A stretch of 41,898 bases of DNA from Nevskia sp. (GCA_030694365.1 JAUXYM010000102.1:1-41898); one strand, 5' to 3'; shown: positions 16,965-25,017, numbered from the stretch's first letter. The notes: generated by a model from the letters alone, not told the origin. Made by a program: numbers and translations.

Positions 16965-17698
16965 GACGAATCCTGATCATGGGTGCCAGCTCGGCGATCG
17001 CCGAAGCGACGGCGCGCGAGTTCGCAGCCCTTGGCGATGCGCTGTTCCTGGTCGGCCGCAATGCCGATCGCCTCGCCGCGATCGCCGACGATCTGCGCCT
17101 GCGCGGCGCGGCTCAGGCCGAAACCTGGGTGATGGATGCCCGCGAACTGAGTGCTTACCCGGCGCTGCTCGATGCAGCGACGCAGCGCCTAGGCGGCCTC
17201 GACACCGCGCTGATCGCCCATGGCACCCTCACCGACCAAGTCGCCGCGCAGGCGTCCAGCGAGCTGATGCTCGCCGAGTTCCAGACCAATGCGCTGAGCC
17301 AGATGGTGCTATGCACCGAACTCGGCAACCGCTTCGAAGCCCAGGGCCACGGCTGCATCGCGGTGATCTCTTCGGTGGCCGGCGATCGCGGCCGGCAGTC
17401 GAACTACGTCTACGGTTCGGCGAAGGCGGCGGTCACTGCATTCACCAGCGGTCTGCGCCAGCGGCTGCATCCGAAAGGCGTGCAGGTGCTGACCATCAAG
17501 CCGGGCTTCGTCGATACGCCGATGACCGCCGCGTTCAAGAAGGGCCCACTGTGGGCAACGCCTGCGACCGTCGCCAAGGCCATCGTCAAAGCCGTGCAGC
17601 GCGGCAAGCCGGTGCTGTACACGCCGTGGTTCTGGTGGCCGATCATGCAGATCATCAAGAACATTCCCGAAGCGATGTTCCGCAAGCTGAAGCTCTGA
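16961..17698 (+). CDS. DprE2-like short-chain dehydrogenase (2'-keto reductase)
   Basis: This 245-residue classical SDR has the NAD-binding motif GASSAIAE at 8-15. The catalytic residues are in ISSVAGDRGRQSNYVYGSAK (Ser at about 141, the YxxxK pair at about 153-157), followed by KPGFVDTPM. The SSVAGDRGR signature and C-terminal hydrophobic tail are typical of DprE2. It reduces the 2-keto intermediate to polyprenyl-phosphoryl-D-arabinofuranose, completing epimerisation with the DprE1-like protein. The start overlaps the upstream stop (ATGA at 16961). Confidence 0.9.
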   Translation: MRRILIMGASSAIAEATAREFAALGDALFLVGRNADRLAAIADDLRLRGAAQAETWVMDARELSAYPALLDAATQRLGGLDTALIAHGTLTDQVAAQASSELMLAEFQTNALSQMVLCTELGNRFEAQGHGCIAVISSVAGDRGRQSNYVYGSAKAAVTAFTSGLRQRLHPKGVQVLTIKPGFVDTPMTAAFKKGPLWATPATVAKAIVKAVQRGKPVLYTPWFWWPIMQIIKNIPEAMFRKLKL

Positions 17699-17719
17699 GC
17701 GTTTCCCCCTCAAGCCGGC

Positions 17720-17740
17720 TGGCCGCTTAAACTGCGGCCA
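17720..17740 (+). terminator. Hairpin after the arabinose-lipid operon (weak terminator candidate)
   Basis: TGGCCGC (17720-17726) pairs with GCGGCCA (17734-17740) around TTAAACT. It lies between the DprE2-like gene and the cyclophilin gene but lacks a T-run, so it may be a weak or factor-dependent terminator or part of the leader of the next gene. Confidence 0.45.
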
Positions 17741-17766
17741 CTTACACGCAACCAGAAGAGAAAACG

Positions 17767-18276
17767 ATGACCGAAGCCGCAACCGTATCCGTGCTGATGC
17801 AGACCAGCCTGGGCGACATCACCCTCGAACTCGATGCCGCCAAGGCACCGAAGACGGTCGCCAACTTCCTCGCCTATGTCGACGCCGGCCATTACGACGG
17901 CCTGGCCTTCCACCGCGTGATCAAGGATTTCATGATCCAGGGCGGCGGTTACGTGGTGCCGGACTACACCGAGAAGAAGACTGGCAAGCAGATCGAGAAC
18001 GAGTGCAACAACGGCCTGAAGAACACTCGCGGCACCATCGCGATGGCCCGCACCAGCGACCCGCATTCGGCGACCAGCCAGTTCTTCATCAACCACGGCG
18101 ACAACGCGTTCCTCGACGGCAAGCCCGGCCAGTGGGGCTATGCGGTGTTCGGCAAGCTGACCGCCGGTGCCGACGTGCTCGACAAGATCGGCACCACGCC
18201 GACCGGCCGCATCCGCCCGTTCGGCCAGGACGTGCCGGTGACACCGGTGGTCATCGTCAAGCTGTCGCGCGTCTGA
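17767..18276 (+). CDS. ppiB: Peptidyl-prolyl cis-trans isomerase, cyclophilin type (PpiB-like)
   Basis: This 169-residue cyclophilin has no signal peptide and is therefore cytoplasmic. Catalytic motifs are FHRVIKDFMIQGGG (about 45-58, with the key Arg), ATSQFFIN (about 99-106) and WGYAVFGKL. Its length fits PpiB (E. coli 164). AAGAGAAAACG precedes ATG 17767 as the ribosome-binding site. The stop codon overlaps the start of the S1/P1 nuclease gene (TGATG). Confidence 0.95.
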   Translation: MTEAATVSVLMQTSLGDITLELDAAKAPKTVANFLAYVDAGHYDGLAFHRVIKDFMIQGGGYVVPDYTEKKTGKQIENECNNGLKNTRGTIAMARTSDPHSATSQFFINHGDNAFLDGKPGQWGYAVFGKLTAGADVLDKIGTTPTGRIRPFGQDVPVTPVVIVKLSRV

Positions 18277-19082
18277 TGAAGCGCAGGGCCGTGTCGCGCG
18301 CTTTGCACCTCGCTTTGCTCGCCACGGCCCTGCTGCTGGCCTCGCCGCAACTGCCGGCCTGGGGGCCGGAAGGTCATCGGATCGTCGGCCAGATCGCGGC
18401 TGATCGTTTGACTCCAGCCGCCCGCGCGGCGGTTGCGGCGATTCTGGTTGACGAACCGGAGCCGACTCTGGCCGGTGTCGCCAACTGGGCCGACGAGGTT
18501 CGCGACGAGCGCACCGGCCCGCTGCACTACGTCAATTTCCCAGCTGGCAATTTCCCGATCGGCGACTGCCACTACCAGCCACCGCGCGACTGTCCCGGTG
18601 GCCGCTGCGTGGTCGCCGCGATCGACAACGCCGTCTCGGTGCTGAAGGACAGGAAAGCCAGCGCCGAGCAGCGGCGGGTGGCACTGAAGCAGCTAGTGCA
18701 CTTCGTCGGGGACATCCATCAGCCGCTGCACGGCGGGCAGGCCGAGGATCGCGGTGGCAACACCGTGCAACTGCAATGGCGTGGCGAAGGCTCGAACCTG
18801 CACAAGCTCTGGGACGTCGGGCTGATCGAAGCGATCGAGCCGGACTGGCAGCGCTACGTGCAGCGCTTGGCTTCGAAAGCGGCCGGCGTCGAACGTGGGG
18901 CGCTGGCCGCCGATGCCTGGGCGATGGAGTCCTGCCTGATCGTCTCGGCCCCGGCTTTCTACCCTGCGGATCGGGAACCGGGCCCCGACTATCTGACCGC
19001 CTGGCAGGGCACGGTCGATGTACGCCTGAACCTTGCCGGTATGCGGCTGGCAGCGCTGTTGAGCACGCTGTTTCCCGGCTGA
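18276..19082 (+). CDS. S1/P1-type secreted nuclease
   Basis: 268 residues. A basic and hydrophobic signal peptide of 28 residues is cut so that the mature protein begins WGPEGHRIVG, as required because the N-terminal Trp and the His ligate zinc in this family. Further zinc ligands appear in NWADEVRDE, PLHYVNF, LVHFVGDIHQPLHGG and RGGNTVQL with NLHKLWD. It is a periplasmic or secreted zinc-dependent single-strand nuclease or 3'-nucleotidase. It is translationally coupled to the cyclophilin gene. The frame also runs open upstream through the cyclophilin gene, but ATG 18276 is the only sensible start. Confidence 0.93.
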   Translation: MKRRAVSRALHLALLATALLLASPQLPAWGPEGHRIVGQIAADRLTPAARAAVAAILVDEPEPTLAGVANWADEVRDERTGPLHYVNFPAGNFPIGDCHYQPPRDCPGGRCVVAAIDNAVSVLKDRKASAEQRRVALKQLVHFVGDIHQPLHGGQAEDRGGNTVQLQWRGEGSNLHKLWDVGLIEAIEPDWQRYVQRLASKAAGVERGALAADAWAMESCLIVSAPAFYPADREPGPDYLTAWQGTVDVRLNLAGMRLAALLSTLFPG

Positions 19083-19232
19083 GCCATTCGCCAGATGGAT
19101 TCGCCCGGCCGCTGTCACAAGCCGCCGGACGAATTGTCTTAGAATTGCAATGTTTCGCGCCTGCGCGCGAGCTGCCGAGATTGATCCGATGCGCTTCTGC
19201 CTGTCTCCTTCCCTGTTGTCCGGTCGCCGTTC

Positions 19233-20006
19233 GTGAAGGCGATCATCCTCAGCGCGGGCCAGGGCCGCCGTCTGTTGCCGCTGACCGCGTCGCGGCCGAA
19301 GTGCCTGATCGAACTCGGTGGCCGCAGCCTGCTCGAGTGGCAGCTGATCAGCCTGGCCGCCGGTGGTGTGCGTGAGGCCGTCGTCGTCATCGGTTATGGC
19401 GCGGAGCAAGTCGAGGAAGTGCTCAAGCGCCACACGCCGGCCGGCATCAATGTCCGCACCTTGTACAACCCGTTCTACGAAGCGGCCGACAATCTCGCCA
19501 GCTGCTGGATCGCCCGCAGTGAACTGCGTGGCGAGTGCCTGATCCTCAACGGTGACACCTTGATCGAGACCGCGATCGTCGAGCGCGTGCTCGGCAAGAT
19601 CAGCCATCCGATCACCGTCACCATCGACCGCAAGGACTGGTACGACGCCGACGACATGAAAGTGCAGACCGTCGACGAGCGCCTGTGCGTGATCGGCAAG
19701 AAGCTCGATGCATCGATCGTCAACGGCGAATCGATCGGCTTCCTGCGCTTCACCACCGAAGGCTCAGCGCGCTTCGTCGGTGAAGTCGAGCGGATCATGC
19801 GCACGCCGGAAGGCCTGAAGCTCTGGTACCTGTCGGTAATCGACCGCATCGCCAAGGACAGCGGCGAAGTCGGCTATAACTCGATCGAAGGCCTGGGCTG
19901 GGGCGAGATGGATTTCCTCGCCGATGTCGCCCGCAACGAGGAACTGGTCGCCGGCTGGTCCGGCCCCGGCGCTGCCGCAGCGCCCGCCCGGCTCGGAGCC
20001 GCCTGA
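19233..20006 (+). CDS. LicC-like nucleotidyltransferase (probable CTP-dependent head-group activator)
   Basis: 257 residues. The nucleotide-binding motif AGQGRRLLPLTASRPKCLIE (8-27) is followed by NPFYEAADNLASCW, characteristic of the phosphocholine-cytidylyltransferase (LicC) branch. LNGDTLIE has the metal-binding Asp at about 109, and a second metal site is likely in the GWGEMDFLADV region. The product would be a CDP- or NDP-activated phosphorylated small molecule. Within this sphingolipid cluster it could make CDP-glycerate, as CpgD is reported to do in Caulobacter. It starts with GTG 19233 and overlaps the FA2H-like gene (TGATG). The 150 bases upstream hold no convincing promoter. Confidence 0.85.
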   Translation: MKAIILSAGQGRRLLPLTASRPKCLIELGGRSLLEWQLISLAAGGVREAVVVIGYGAEQVEEVLKRHTPAGINVRTLYNPFYEAADNLASCWIARSELRGECLILNGDTLIETAIVERVLGKISHPITVTIDRKDWYDADDMKVQTVDERLCVIGKKLDASIVNGESIGFLRFTTEGSARFVGEVERIMRTPEGLKLWYLSVIDRIAKDSGEVGYNSIEGLGWGEMDFLADVARNEELVAGWSGPGAAAAPARLGAA

Positions 20007-20629
20007 TGAGCGCCGCCCGCCCGGTACGCCGCAGCCCGAACGAGTCGATCCGGATGTTCGAGGCCGACTGGATGGAAGCGCTGTCGAAGGTCCCGTTCTG
20101 GGTGCCGATGGCGCTGTATCTGCCGCTGTTCGCGTGGATGACCTGGACCGCGTTCACCGGCGGCCTCGGCGTGCTGACCTGGCTGGCCGCCTTCGCCGGC
20201 GGTCTGGTGATTTGGACAGCGACCGAATACTTCCTGCATCGCTTCCTGTTCCATTGGACCCCGCCGGGCAAGATCGGCGAGCGCCTGCATTTCATCTGGC
20301 ACGGCGTCCATCACGATCACCCGAACGATCGCCTGCGTCTGGTGATGCCGCCCTCGGTCAGCATTCCGCTCGCCTACGGTTTCTACAGCCTGTTCGCGCT
20401 GGCCTTCGCCGGCCCGGTGCTGCTCGCGGTATTCGGCGGCTTCATCATCGGCTACCTGATCTACGACACCCTGCACTACGCGCTGCACCACCACGCCTTC
20501 GAGCACCCGCTGTTCAAGCGGCTCAAGCGTCATCACATGCAGCACCACTTCGTCAACGGCAACACCGGCTACGGCGTGTCGTCACCGCTGTGGGACTGGA
20601 TCATGGGCACCCGGCGCGCGACTTCCTGA
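20006..20629 (+). CDS. Sterol-desaturase-superfamily fatty acid 2-hydroxylase (FA2H/Scs7-like)
   Basis: This 207-residue integral membrane di-iron oxygenase has four histidine clusters in the order of eukaryotic FA2H: EYFLHRFLFH (74-83), HGVHHDHP (99-106), LHYALHHH (156-163) and KRHHMQHHF (174-182). YGVSSPLWDWI follows. The HRFLFH, RLVMPP and GYLIYDTLHY contexts are particularly FA2H-like. The cytochrome b5 domain of the eukaryotic enzyme is absent. It would hydroxylate C-2 of the N-acyl chain of ceramide or of the free fatty acid. The operon with a nucleotidyltransferase and a nearby ceramide-synthase-like gene support a sphingolipid substrate. Confidence 0.85.
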   Translation: MSAARPVRRSPNESIRMFEADWMEALSKVPFWVPMALYLPLFAWMTWTAFTGGLGVLTWLAAFAGGLVIWTATEYFLHRFLFHWTPPGKIGERLHFIWHGVHHDHPNDRLRLVMPPSVSIPLAYGFYSLFALAFAGPVLLAVFGGFIIGYLIYDTLHYALHHHAFEHPLFKRLKRHHMQHHFVNGNTGYGVSSPLWDWIMGTRRATS

Positions 20630-20641
20630 GCAGACTTCGAA

Positions 20642-20679
20642 GCAAACGAAAACCCGGCCTGGTGCCGGGTTTCGTTTGC
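20642..20679. terminator. Bidirectional rho-independent terminator
   Basis: Arms of 17 and 16 bases (20642-20658 and 20664-20679) pair with one bulged A. The stem contains AAACGAAA and TTTCGTTT next to CCCGGC and GCCGGG, so each strand ends in a U-rich side. It lies between the convergent FA2H-like (plus) and nucleotidyltransferase (minus) genes, ending both transcripts. Confidence 0.85.
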
Positions 20680-20683
20680 CGGA

Positions 20684-21499
20684 TCAGCGCGCGTCCGCTG
20701 CCAGCAAGCGCTCGACCAGCTCCTTGTCGGCCGGCTTGTCGACATCGACCGCCGCTCGCGCGAACGGTATTTCGACGATCGCCGCTGTTGCCCCGCCGGC
20801 GAGCACGCCGAGCCGGTCGATCGCCGCTGACAGCCGCAGCCGGCCGAGCAGATAGCGCAGCGCATAGCTCAGGCCGAGCAGGCGCAGCATCGCCACCGGG
20901 CGCTTGCGCAGCGCTTCAACCTGCTGCCACAACGCGGCCAGCGCCCCTGCCTTGGGGGACGCGAAATAGAACAGGTTGCAGCCGCTGTACGAGCCCTCCT
21001 CAAAGCGCAGCCAGGTGCGCCGGGTGTCGGGCATTTCGGCAAGCACCACTTCGGAGCGCGCCAGGCCCAGCGCGGCATCCGCGTCCTGCGGCACTTGCTT
21101 GAGGAAATGGCTGACCCAGGCCGGCTGCAACAGGGCGTGATCGGCCGTGGTGATCAGCAGCGGCGTCGGATATTTCGCCAGGGCGGCGACGACGCTGCGG
21201 CTGGGGCTGCCGGCCGCCGGGAAGGTATCGACCGGCTTGCCGTTCGCGGCCGAGGCTAGCCCCGGCAGCAGCTTGACCAGCTCGGGCGCTTCGATGATCA
21301 CCACGATGCGGCTGATCTCCGGCGTCGCGCCCAGGGCGGCGATCACCCGCAGCAGCATCGGCACGCCGGCGATCGGGATCAGCGCCTTGTGCGGCACGCT
21401 GAAGGCGAGCGCCATCGGATCATCCGGCCCGCGCGAGCCGGCGAGCACCAGGGCGGTCAAGCCGATAGCGGCGGGGCCGCCCGAAACGACATGGCTCAA
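20684..21499 (-). CDS. MobA-like NTP transferase family protein
   Basis: About 271 residues. LTALVLAGSRGPDDPMA, then HKALIPIAGVPMLLRV (about 12-48), form the nucleotide-binding region, and TTADHALLQP holds the metal-binding Asp at about 112. CNLFYF and AAVDVDKPADKELV complete the GT-A fold. The family covers MobA-type guanylyl- and other nucleotidyltransferases, and the true substrate is unknown. The TTG at 21499 overlaps the stop of the upstream acyltransferase-like gene (TTGA), so coupling is likely although TTG starts are rare. In this cluster it may activate a head-group precursor. Confidence 0.75.
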   Translation of the reverse strand: MSHVVSGGPAAIGLTALVLAGSRGPDDPMALAFSVPHKALIPIAGVPMLLRVIAALGATPEISRIVVIIEAPELVKLLPGLASAANGKPVDTFPAAGSPSRSVVAALAKYPTPLLITTADHALLQPAWVSHFLKQVPQDADAALGLARSEVVLAEMPDTRRTWLRFEEGSYSGCNLFYFASPKAGALAALWQQVEALRKRPVAMLRLLGLSYALRYLLGRLRLSAAIDRLGVLAGGATAAIVEIPFARAAVDVDKPADKELVERLLAADAR

Positions 21500-22647
21500 A
21501 GGGCTTTCCGGTAGATGCGATAGGTCTTGTAGGCGATGCCGCCAAGACCATCGTTGATGCGCCGCATCGGCAGGTTGTCTTCGAGGATCCACGACAGCTC
21601 GGCACTGGTGTAGCCGATCTTGCGTGCCTCCTTGCGCATGGCGTCGATGATCAGGAATGGCAGCATCGCGCCGGTGAAACCGGTCGCATACTTGCGGCGG
21701 ATGCCCATCAGCGGCACCCGGGCCGACTTGACGCTCTTGACCTTCAGACGCCAGAGCAGCTTGGCCCAGCCGAACGGCAGCAGCTTGCCGTCGAGATCGG
21801 CGATCGCTTCGTTGATGTTTGGCAGGCAGACGCCAAAGCCGGCCGGCTCGCCGTCGACATCGACGAACCAGACCAGCTTCTCGTTGAGGATCGGCCGCAT
21901 CGACTTGGCAAGATGCGCGGTGTCGGCGGTGGTCAGCGGTTCGAAGCGCCAGTTGTCGGCCCAGGCGTCGTTGAAGATAGCGCTGATCGATTCGATGTCC
22001 TTCTGGTACTGCTTAAAGCTCAGGTGACGGAGCTTGAAGTTGTTCGGCAGCGGCCGACGCAGCAGCGCACAGATCGCCTTCGGCAGCGGCTTGGTGATGT
22101 CGCTGATATAGGCGAACACGTCCTTGGCCTTGTCGTAGCCGAGCGCTTCGATACGCGCGGCCAGATACGGGCGGTCATGGCCCATCATCAGCATCGGCGG
22201 CGTGTCGTGGCCCTTGATCAGCAGGCCGGTTTCCTCGTTGATCGACAAGCTGAACGGCCCCAGCGATTCGCGTATGCCGCGCGCCTTGAGCCAGGCTTCG
22301 GCGGTCGCGAACAGCGCCTCGATCAGCTCGGCATCGTCTTCGGCGGCGATCATGCCGAAATGGCCGACGCCGTCGGTGGCCTGGCGATTGACCTGGGCAC
22401 TGATCCGGCCGACATCGACGCCGTTGCGCACCGCCAGCCAGAGCTGCACGTCGGTATGGGCGAACAAGGGATTGTGCTTCGGCGACAGCGCTTCGTTGCG
22501 CTCCATGTCCAGCGGCGTGACCCAGTTCGGGTCACCGGCATGCAGGCGCGCCGGCAGGCGGATGAAGCGCTTCTTCTCGGCAGCGGTGACGACCGGAATG
22601 ATCGTCAGCGGACCACGATGGATCCGGTTTGCGGGGGCGGCAGTCAT
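21496..22647 (-). CDS. GNAT-fold acyltransferase, candidate bacterial ceramide synthase (bCerS)
   Basis: 383 residues. The N-terminal region has KRFIRLPARLHAGDPNWVTP and RNEALSPKHNPLFAHTDVQL, then VGRISAQVN. A second acyltransferase-like half contains the WFVDVDGEPAGFGVCLPN strand. ELSWILEDNLPMRRINDGLGG near the C terminus is the end of a GNAT fold. Proteins of this type are encoded next to serine palmitoyltransferase genes, and the Caulobacter ceramide synthase that N-acylates 3-ketosphinganine has a GNAT-type fold. The assignment rests on fold and context and was not tested by alignment. It is downstream of lptG and coupled to the MobA-like gene. The start ATG 22647 follows a weak GAGA site. 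Confidence 0.7.
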   Translation of the reverse strand: MTAAPANRIHRGPLTIIPVVTAAEKKRFIRLPARLHAGDPNWVTPLDMERNEALSPKHNPLFAHTDVQLWLAVRNGVDVGRISAQVNRQATDGVGHFGMIAAEDDAELIEALFATAEAWLKARGIRESLGPFSLSINEETGLLIKGHDTPPMLMMGHDRPYLAARIEALGYDKAKDVFAYISDITKPLPKAICALLRRPLPNNFKLRHLSFKQYQKDIESISAIFNDAWADNWRFEPLTTADTAHLAKSMRPILNEKLVWFVDVDGEPAGFGVCLPNINEAIADLDGKLLPFGWAKLLWRLKVKSVKSARVPLMGIRRKYATGFTGAMLPFLIIDAMRKEARKIGYTSAELSWILEDNLPMRRINDGLGGIAYKTYRIYRKAL

Positions 22648-22738
22648 GGCAACGCGATCTCGGGTCAGGAGGGCCGGCAACGGCCCGATCGGTGATGTGG
22701 AAAAGCGTTTGGTGCGGCGCGGGTCACGGCACGATGGC

Positions 22739-23827
22739 TCAGTGTCGGTCGAGCCGGAACACCAGCACCAGGCCTAGCAGGACGAATGCCGCCGGTGACA
22801 GCCAGGCCGCCAGTAGCGGGCTCACGGTACCGGCTTCACCGAGCGCGGCCGTCAGGCCGTTGACCAGCAGGAACACCAGGCCGCAGGCCAGCGCGCCGAG
22901 CACCTGCACGCCACCGGCACCGCCGCGCGTCAGCGCGATCGCCACCGGTGTGGCCAGCAGCAGCATGATCAGCGCGGCCAGCGGATCGGTCCAGGCGCGG
23001 GCCAGCCGCGTGCGGTAGAACGATTCGGTCTTGGTGCCGGCTTGGGTGCCGGCCAGCACCGCCGAGGCGAGACCGCCGGATACATAGGGCTCGGCCGCCG
23101 ACAGGCGCATCAGATCGGCCGGCTTCAGCGGCGTCTCCCAGTCGAGCGTCGGCTGTACCGCATCGCTCTTGCCGGCACGCAGATCGGTGGTCACCGCGTC
23201 GATCAGGGTCCAGCGGCGATCGCTGTACTCGGCGCGGGCCGCCACGGTGCGGCTGAGCAGCGCGCCGGCCTCATCGCGACGATAGATGCGCACGCCGTCC
23301 AGACGCCGGCCATCGGGCATCACCTGTTCGAGCCCGACCACCGCGCCATTGGTGCGCAGCCACAGCAGCTCGGTATCCGGATCCTTGTCCGGCGATGGCG
23401 GCAGGCTCGCCCACCAGGCGGTCAACGCTTTCTGGGTCTTCGGCACGATCGCTTCGGCGAGCAGGCCATGGAGCAGGACGATGGCGATGACCACCGGCAG
23501 CACGGCCAGCAGCACCCGGCGGAACGGCAGGCCGGCGGCGCGCATCGCGCAGATCTCGTTCTGTCGCGACAGAGTCGAAAAGCTGAAGATCGCACCGAGC
23601 AAAGCCGCCAGCGGAAACGCCTGCAGCAGCACGCTCGGCGTGCGCAGCAGGCTGTAATGAGCGATGCCGAGCATGCCCTGACCGCGGCTCAGGATATCGG
23701 TCGAACTTTCCAGCAGATCGAGCACCTGGAACAGGCCGCCAAGGCCACAGAGCACGGCGAAGCAGCGCATCGCCAGCAGGCTGCGCAGATAACCGCCGAG
23801 CGCGCCGCCCAGAAAAAATGTCGTCAT
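22739..23827 (-). CDS. lptG: LPS export ABC transporter permease LptG family
   Basis: 362 residues of the YjgP/YjgQ family. Three N-terminal membrane segments (to about 115) contain QNEICAMRAAGLPFRRVLLAV, the coupling-helix region contacting LptB. A periplasmic beta-jellyroll domain of about 150 residues follows, and then three C-terminal membrane segments. Paired with LptF it forms the inner-membrane permease that extracts lipid and passes it to the Lpt bridge. It overlaps lptF (ATGA) and precedes the ceramide-synthase-like gene by 91 bases. It may serve a sphingolipid cargo and not LPS; the usual pepA neighbour is absent. Confidence 0.88.
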   Translation of the reverse strand: MTTFFLGGALGGYLRSLLAMRCFAVLCGLGGLFQVLDLLESSTDILSRGQGMLGIAHYSLLRTPSVLLQAFPLAALLGAIFSFSTLSRQNEICAMRAAGLPFRRVLLAVLPVVIAIVLLHGLLAEAIVPKTQKALTAWWASLPPSPDKDPDTELLWLRTNGAVVGLEQVMPDGRRLDGVRIYRRDEAGALLSRTVAARAEYSDRRWTLIDAVTTDLRAGKSDAVQPTLDWETPLKPADLMRLSAAEPYVSGGLASAVLAGTQAGTKTESFYRTRLARAWTDPLAALIMLLLATPVAIALTRGGAGGVQVLGALACGLVFLLVNGLTAALGEAGTVSPLLAAWLSPAAFVLLGLVLVFRLDRH

Positions 23828-25017
23828 GCCGCTGCCTTCCTCGCCGGCCGCAGGCGGCTGACGATGGCAGCGAAGAAGTCCTCGATAGCCGCTACCGCGC
23901 GGGTCACCGGGTTATCGCCGGGCCGTGACAGGCTCTGGCTGTAGATGTAGCCGCACAAGGCGGCAAACAGCAGCCACGGCGTCCAGACGCCAGCCAGCGC
24001 ATTGACCTTGCCGGATTCGGCCAGGCTTTCACCAAGCTGCAGGCCGTGATGGAACAGCAGCATCAGCACCGCCGCGACGATCAGGCTGGCGGTGCGCTTG
24101 CCGCGCTTCGCCGACATGCCGAGCGGTATCGCCAGCAGCGGCAGCAGCGGCAAGGACAAGGTTCGGGCGATACGGCCGTACAGCTCGCCGGCGATCTTGG
24201 CCGGCGTCAGCGGCGGCGATGGCTCGGGCATCCCGCCGGCCAGCAGTTCGGGAAAGCTCAGCTCGCGTTCGTTGCCGCCGCGAGCGCGGAACGGCGGCGC
24301 ATCCGGGGTGAACGCGGTGTTGCTGTCGAGGGTCGCGAAGTGCACGGCCAGCAGGCCGGCACCGGGGCGGTCCCGGTAGTGATCGCCGCTGACCAGGCTC
24401 AGGGTCAAGCGGCGGCTGTCGGCGGATGGCGTCAGCGCGCCGGTGGTACCGGTGGTCAGCTCCTCGCGGCCGGCGACTTCGCGGCGGATGAACACCCGGC
24501 GCAGGGCTCGGCCAGTCTTGTCGACTTCATCGGCAGTCAGCATGTAGCCGCTGCCGGCGCTGGCGAAGGTGCCGGGCTGCAGGCGGGCGTCCCAGCCGGC
24601 GTTCAGCGCCGAATACAACACCGCCCGGTAGTCGTAGCGCGAATAGGGCTGCAGCCAGCCGAACACCCAGGCGCTGAGCACCGCGAGGACGATCGACACG
24701 GCGAGAAACGGCCGGGTCAGCCGGGCGATCGACTGGCCGCCGGCCAGATAGGCATCGAGTTCGTTCTCGTCACCGAGTTTCGAAACGACCAGGAACAGCG
24801 CCACGAAAAACGCCGCCGGCAGCGCCAGCCCGAGGTAATACGGCACCAGATTGAGCACCAGCTTGAACACCGCCGGCAGCGCGTGGCTGTTCTCGGCGAG
24901 GATGTCGAACAGCCGCAGCAGGCGTTCCAGCAGCAGCGCGATCAGCACCGTGCCGAGACAGAGCAGCAGGGTCGGCAGCAACTGGCGCAGCAGGTAGCGG
25001 TCGAGGATGGTCGACAT
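23824..25017 (-). CDS. lptF: LPS export ABC transporter permease LptF family
   Basis: 397 residues with N-terminal membrane segments (about 10-35, 50-85 and 98-118) in a DRYLLRQLLPTLL and LERLLRLFDILAENS context. The coupling region is KLGDENELDAYLAGGQSIARL. A periplasmic jellyroll domain (about 130-280) and C-terminal membrane segments follow (LPLLPLLAIPLGMSAKRGKR). To my reading the LLRLFDIL and NLVPYYLGLALP stretches resemble alphaproteobacterial LptF more than the enterobacterial form. The ATG overlaps the stop of the upstream HIT gene (TGATG), and the 3' end overlaps lptG. Confidence 0.87.
   Translation of the reverse strand: MSTILDRYLLRQLLPTLLLCLGTVLIALLLERLLRLFDILAENSHALPAVFKLVLNLVPYYLGLALPAAFFVALFLVVSKLGDENELDAYLAGGQSIARLTRPFLAVSIVLAVLSAWVFGWLQPYSRYDYRAVLYSALNAGWDARLQPGTFASAGSGYMLTADEVDKTGRALRRVFIRREVAGREELTTGTTGALTPSADSRRLTLSLVSGDHYRDRPGAGLLAVHFATLDSNTAFTPDAPPFRARGGNERELSFPELLAGGMPEPSPPLTPAKIAGELYGRIARTLSLPLLPLLAIPLGMSAKRGKRTASLIVAAVLMLLFHHGLQLGESLAESGKVNALAGVWTPWLLFAALCGYIYSQSLSRPGDNPVTRAVAAIEDFFAAIVSRLRPARKAAA

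Noticed and set aside
18003..18275. N-terminal extension of the S1/P1 nuclease frame
   Set aside because: It overlaps the cyclophilin gene. The signal peptide begins at ATG 18276, and mature S1/P1 nucleases must start at the zinc-binding Trp.
19083..19232. TAGAAT sequence as a promoter -10 box ahead of the LicC-like gene
   Set aside because: No acceptable -35 hexamer lies 16-18 bases upstream, so the promoter call could not be supported.
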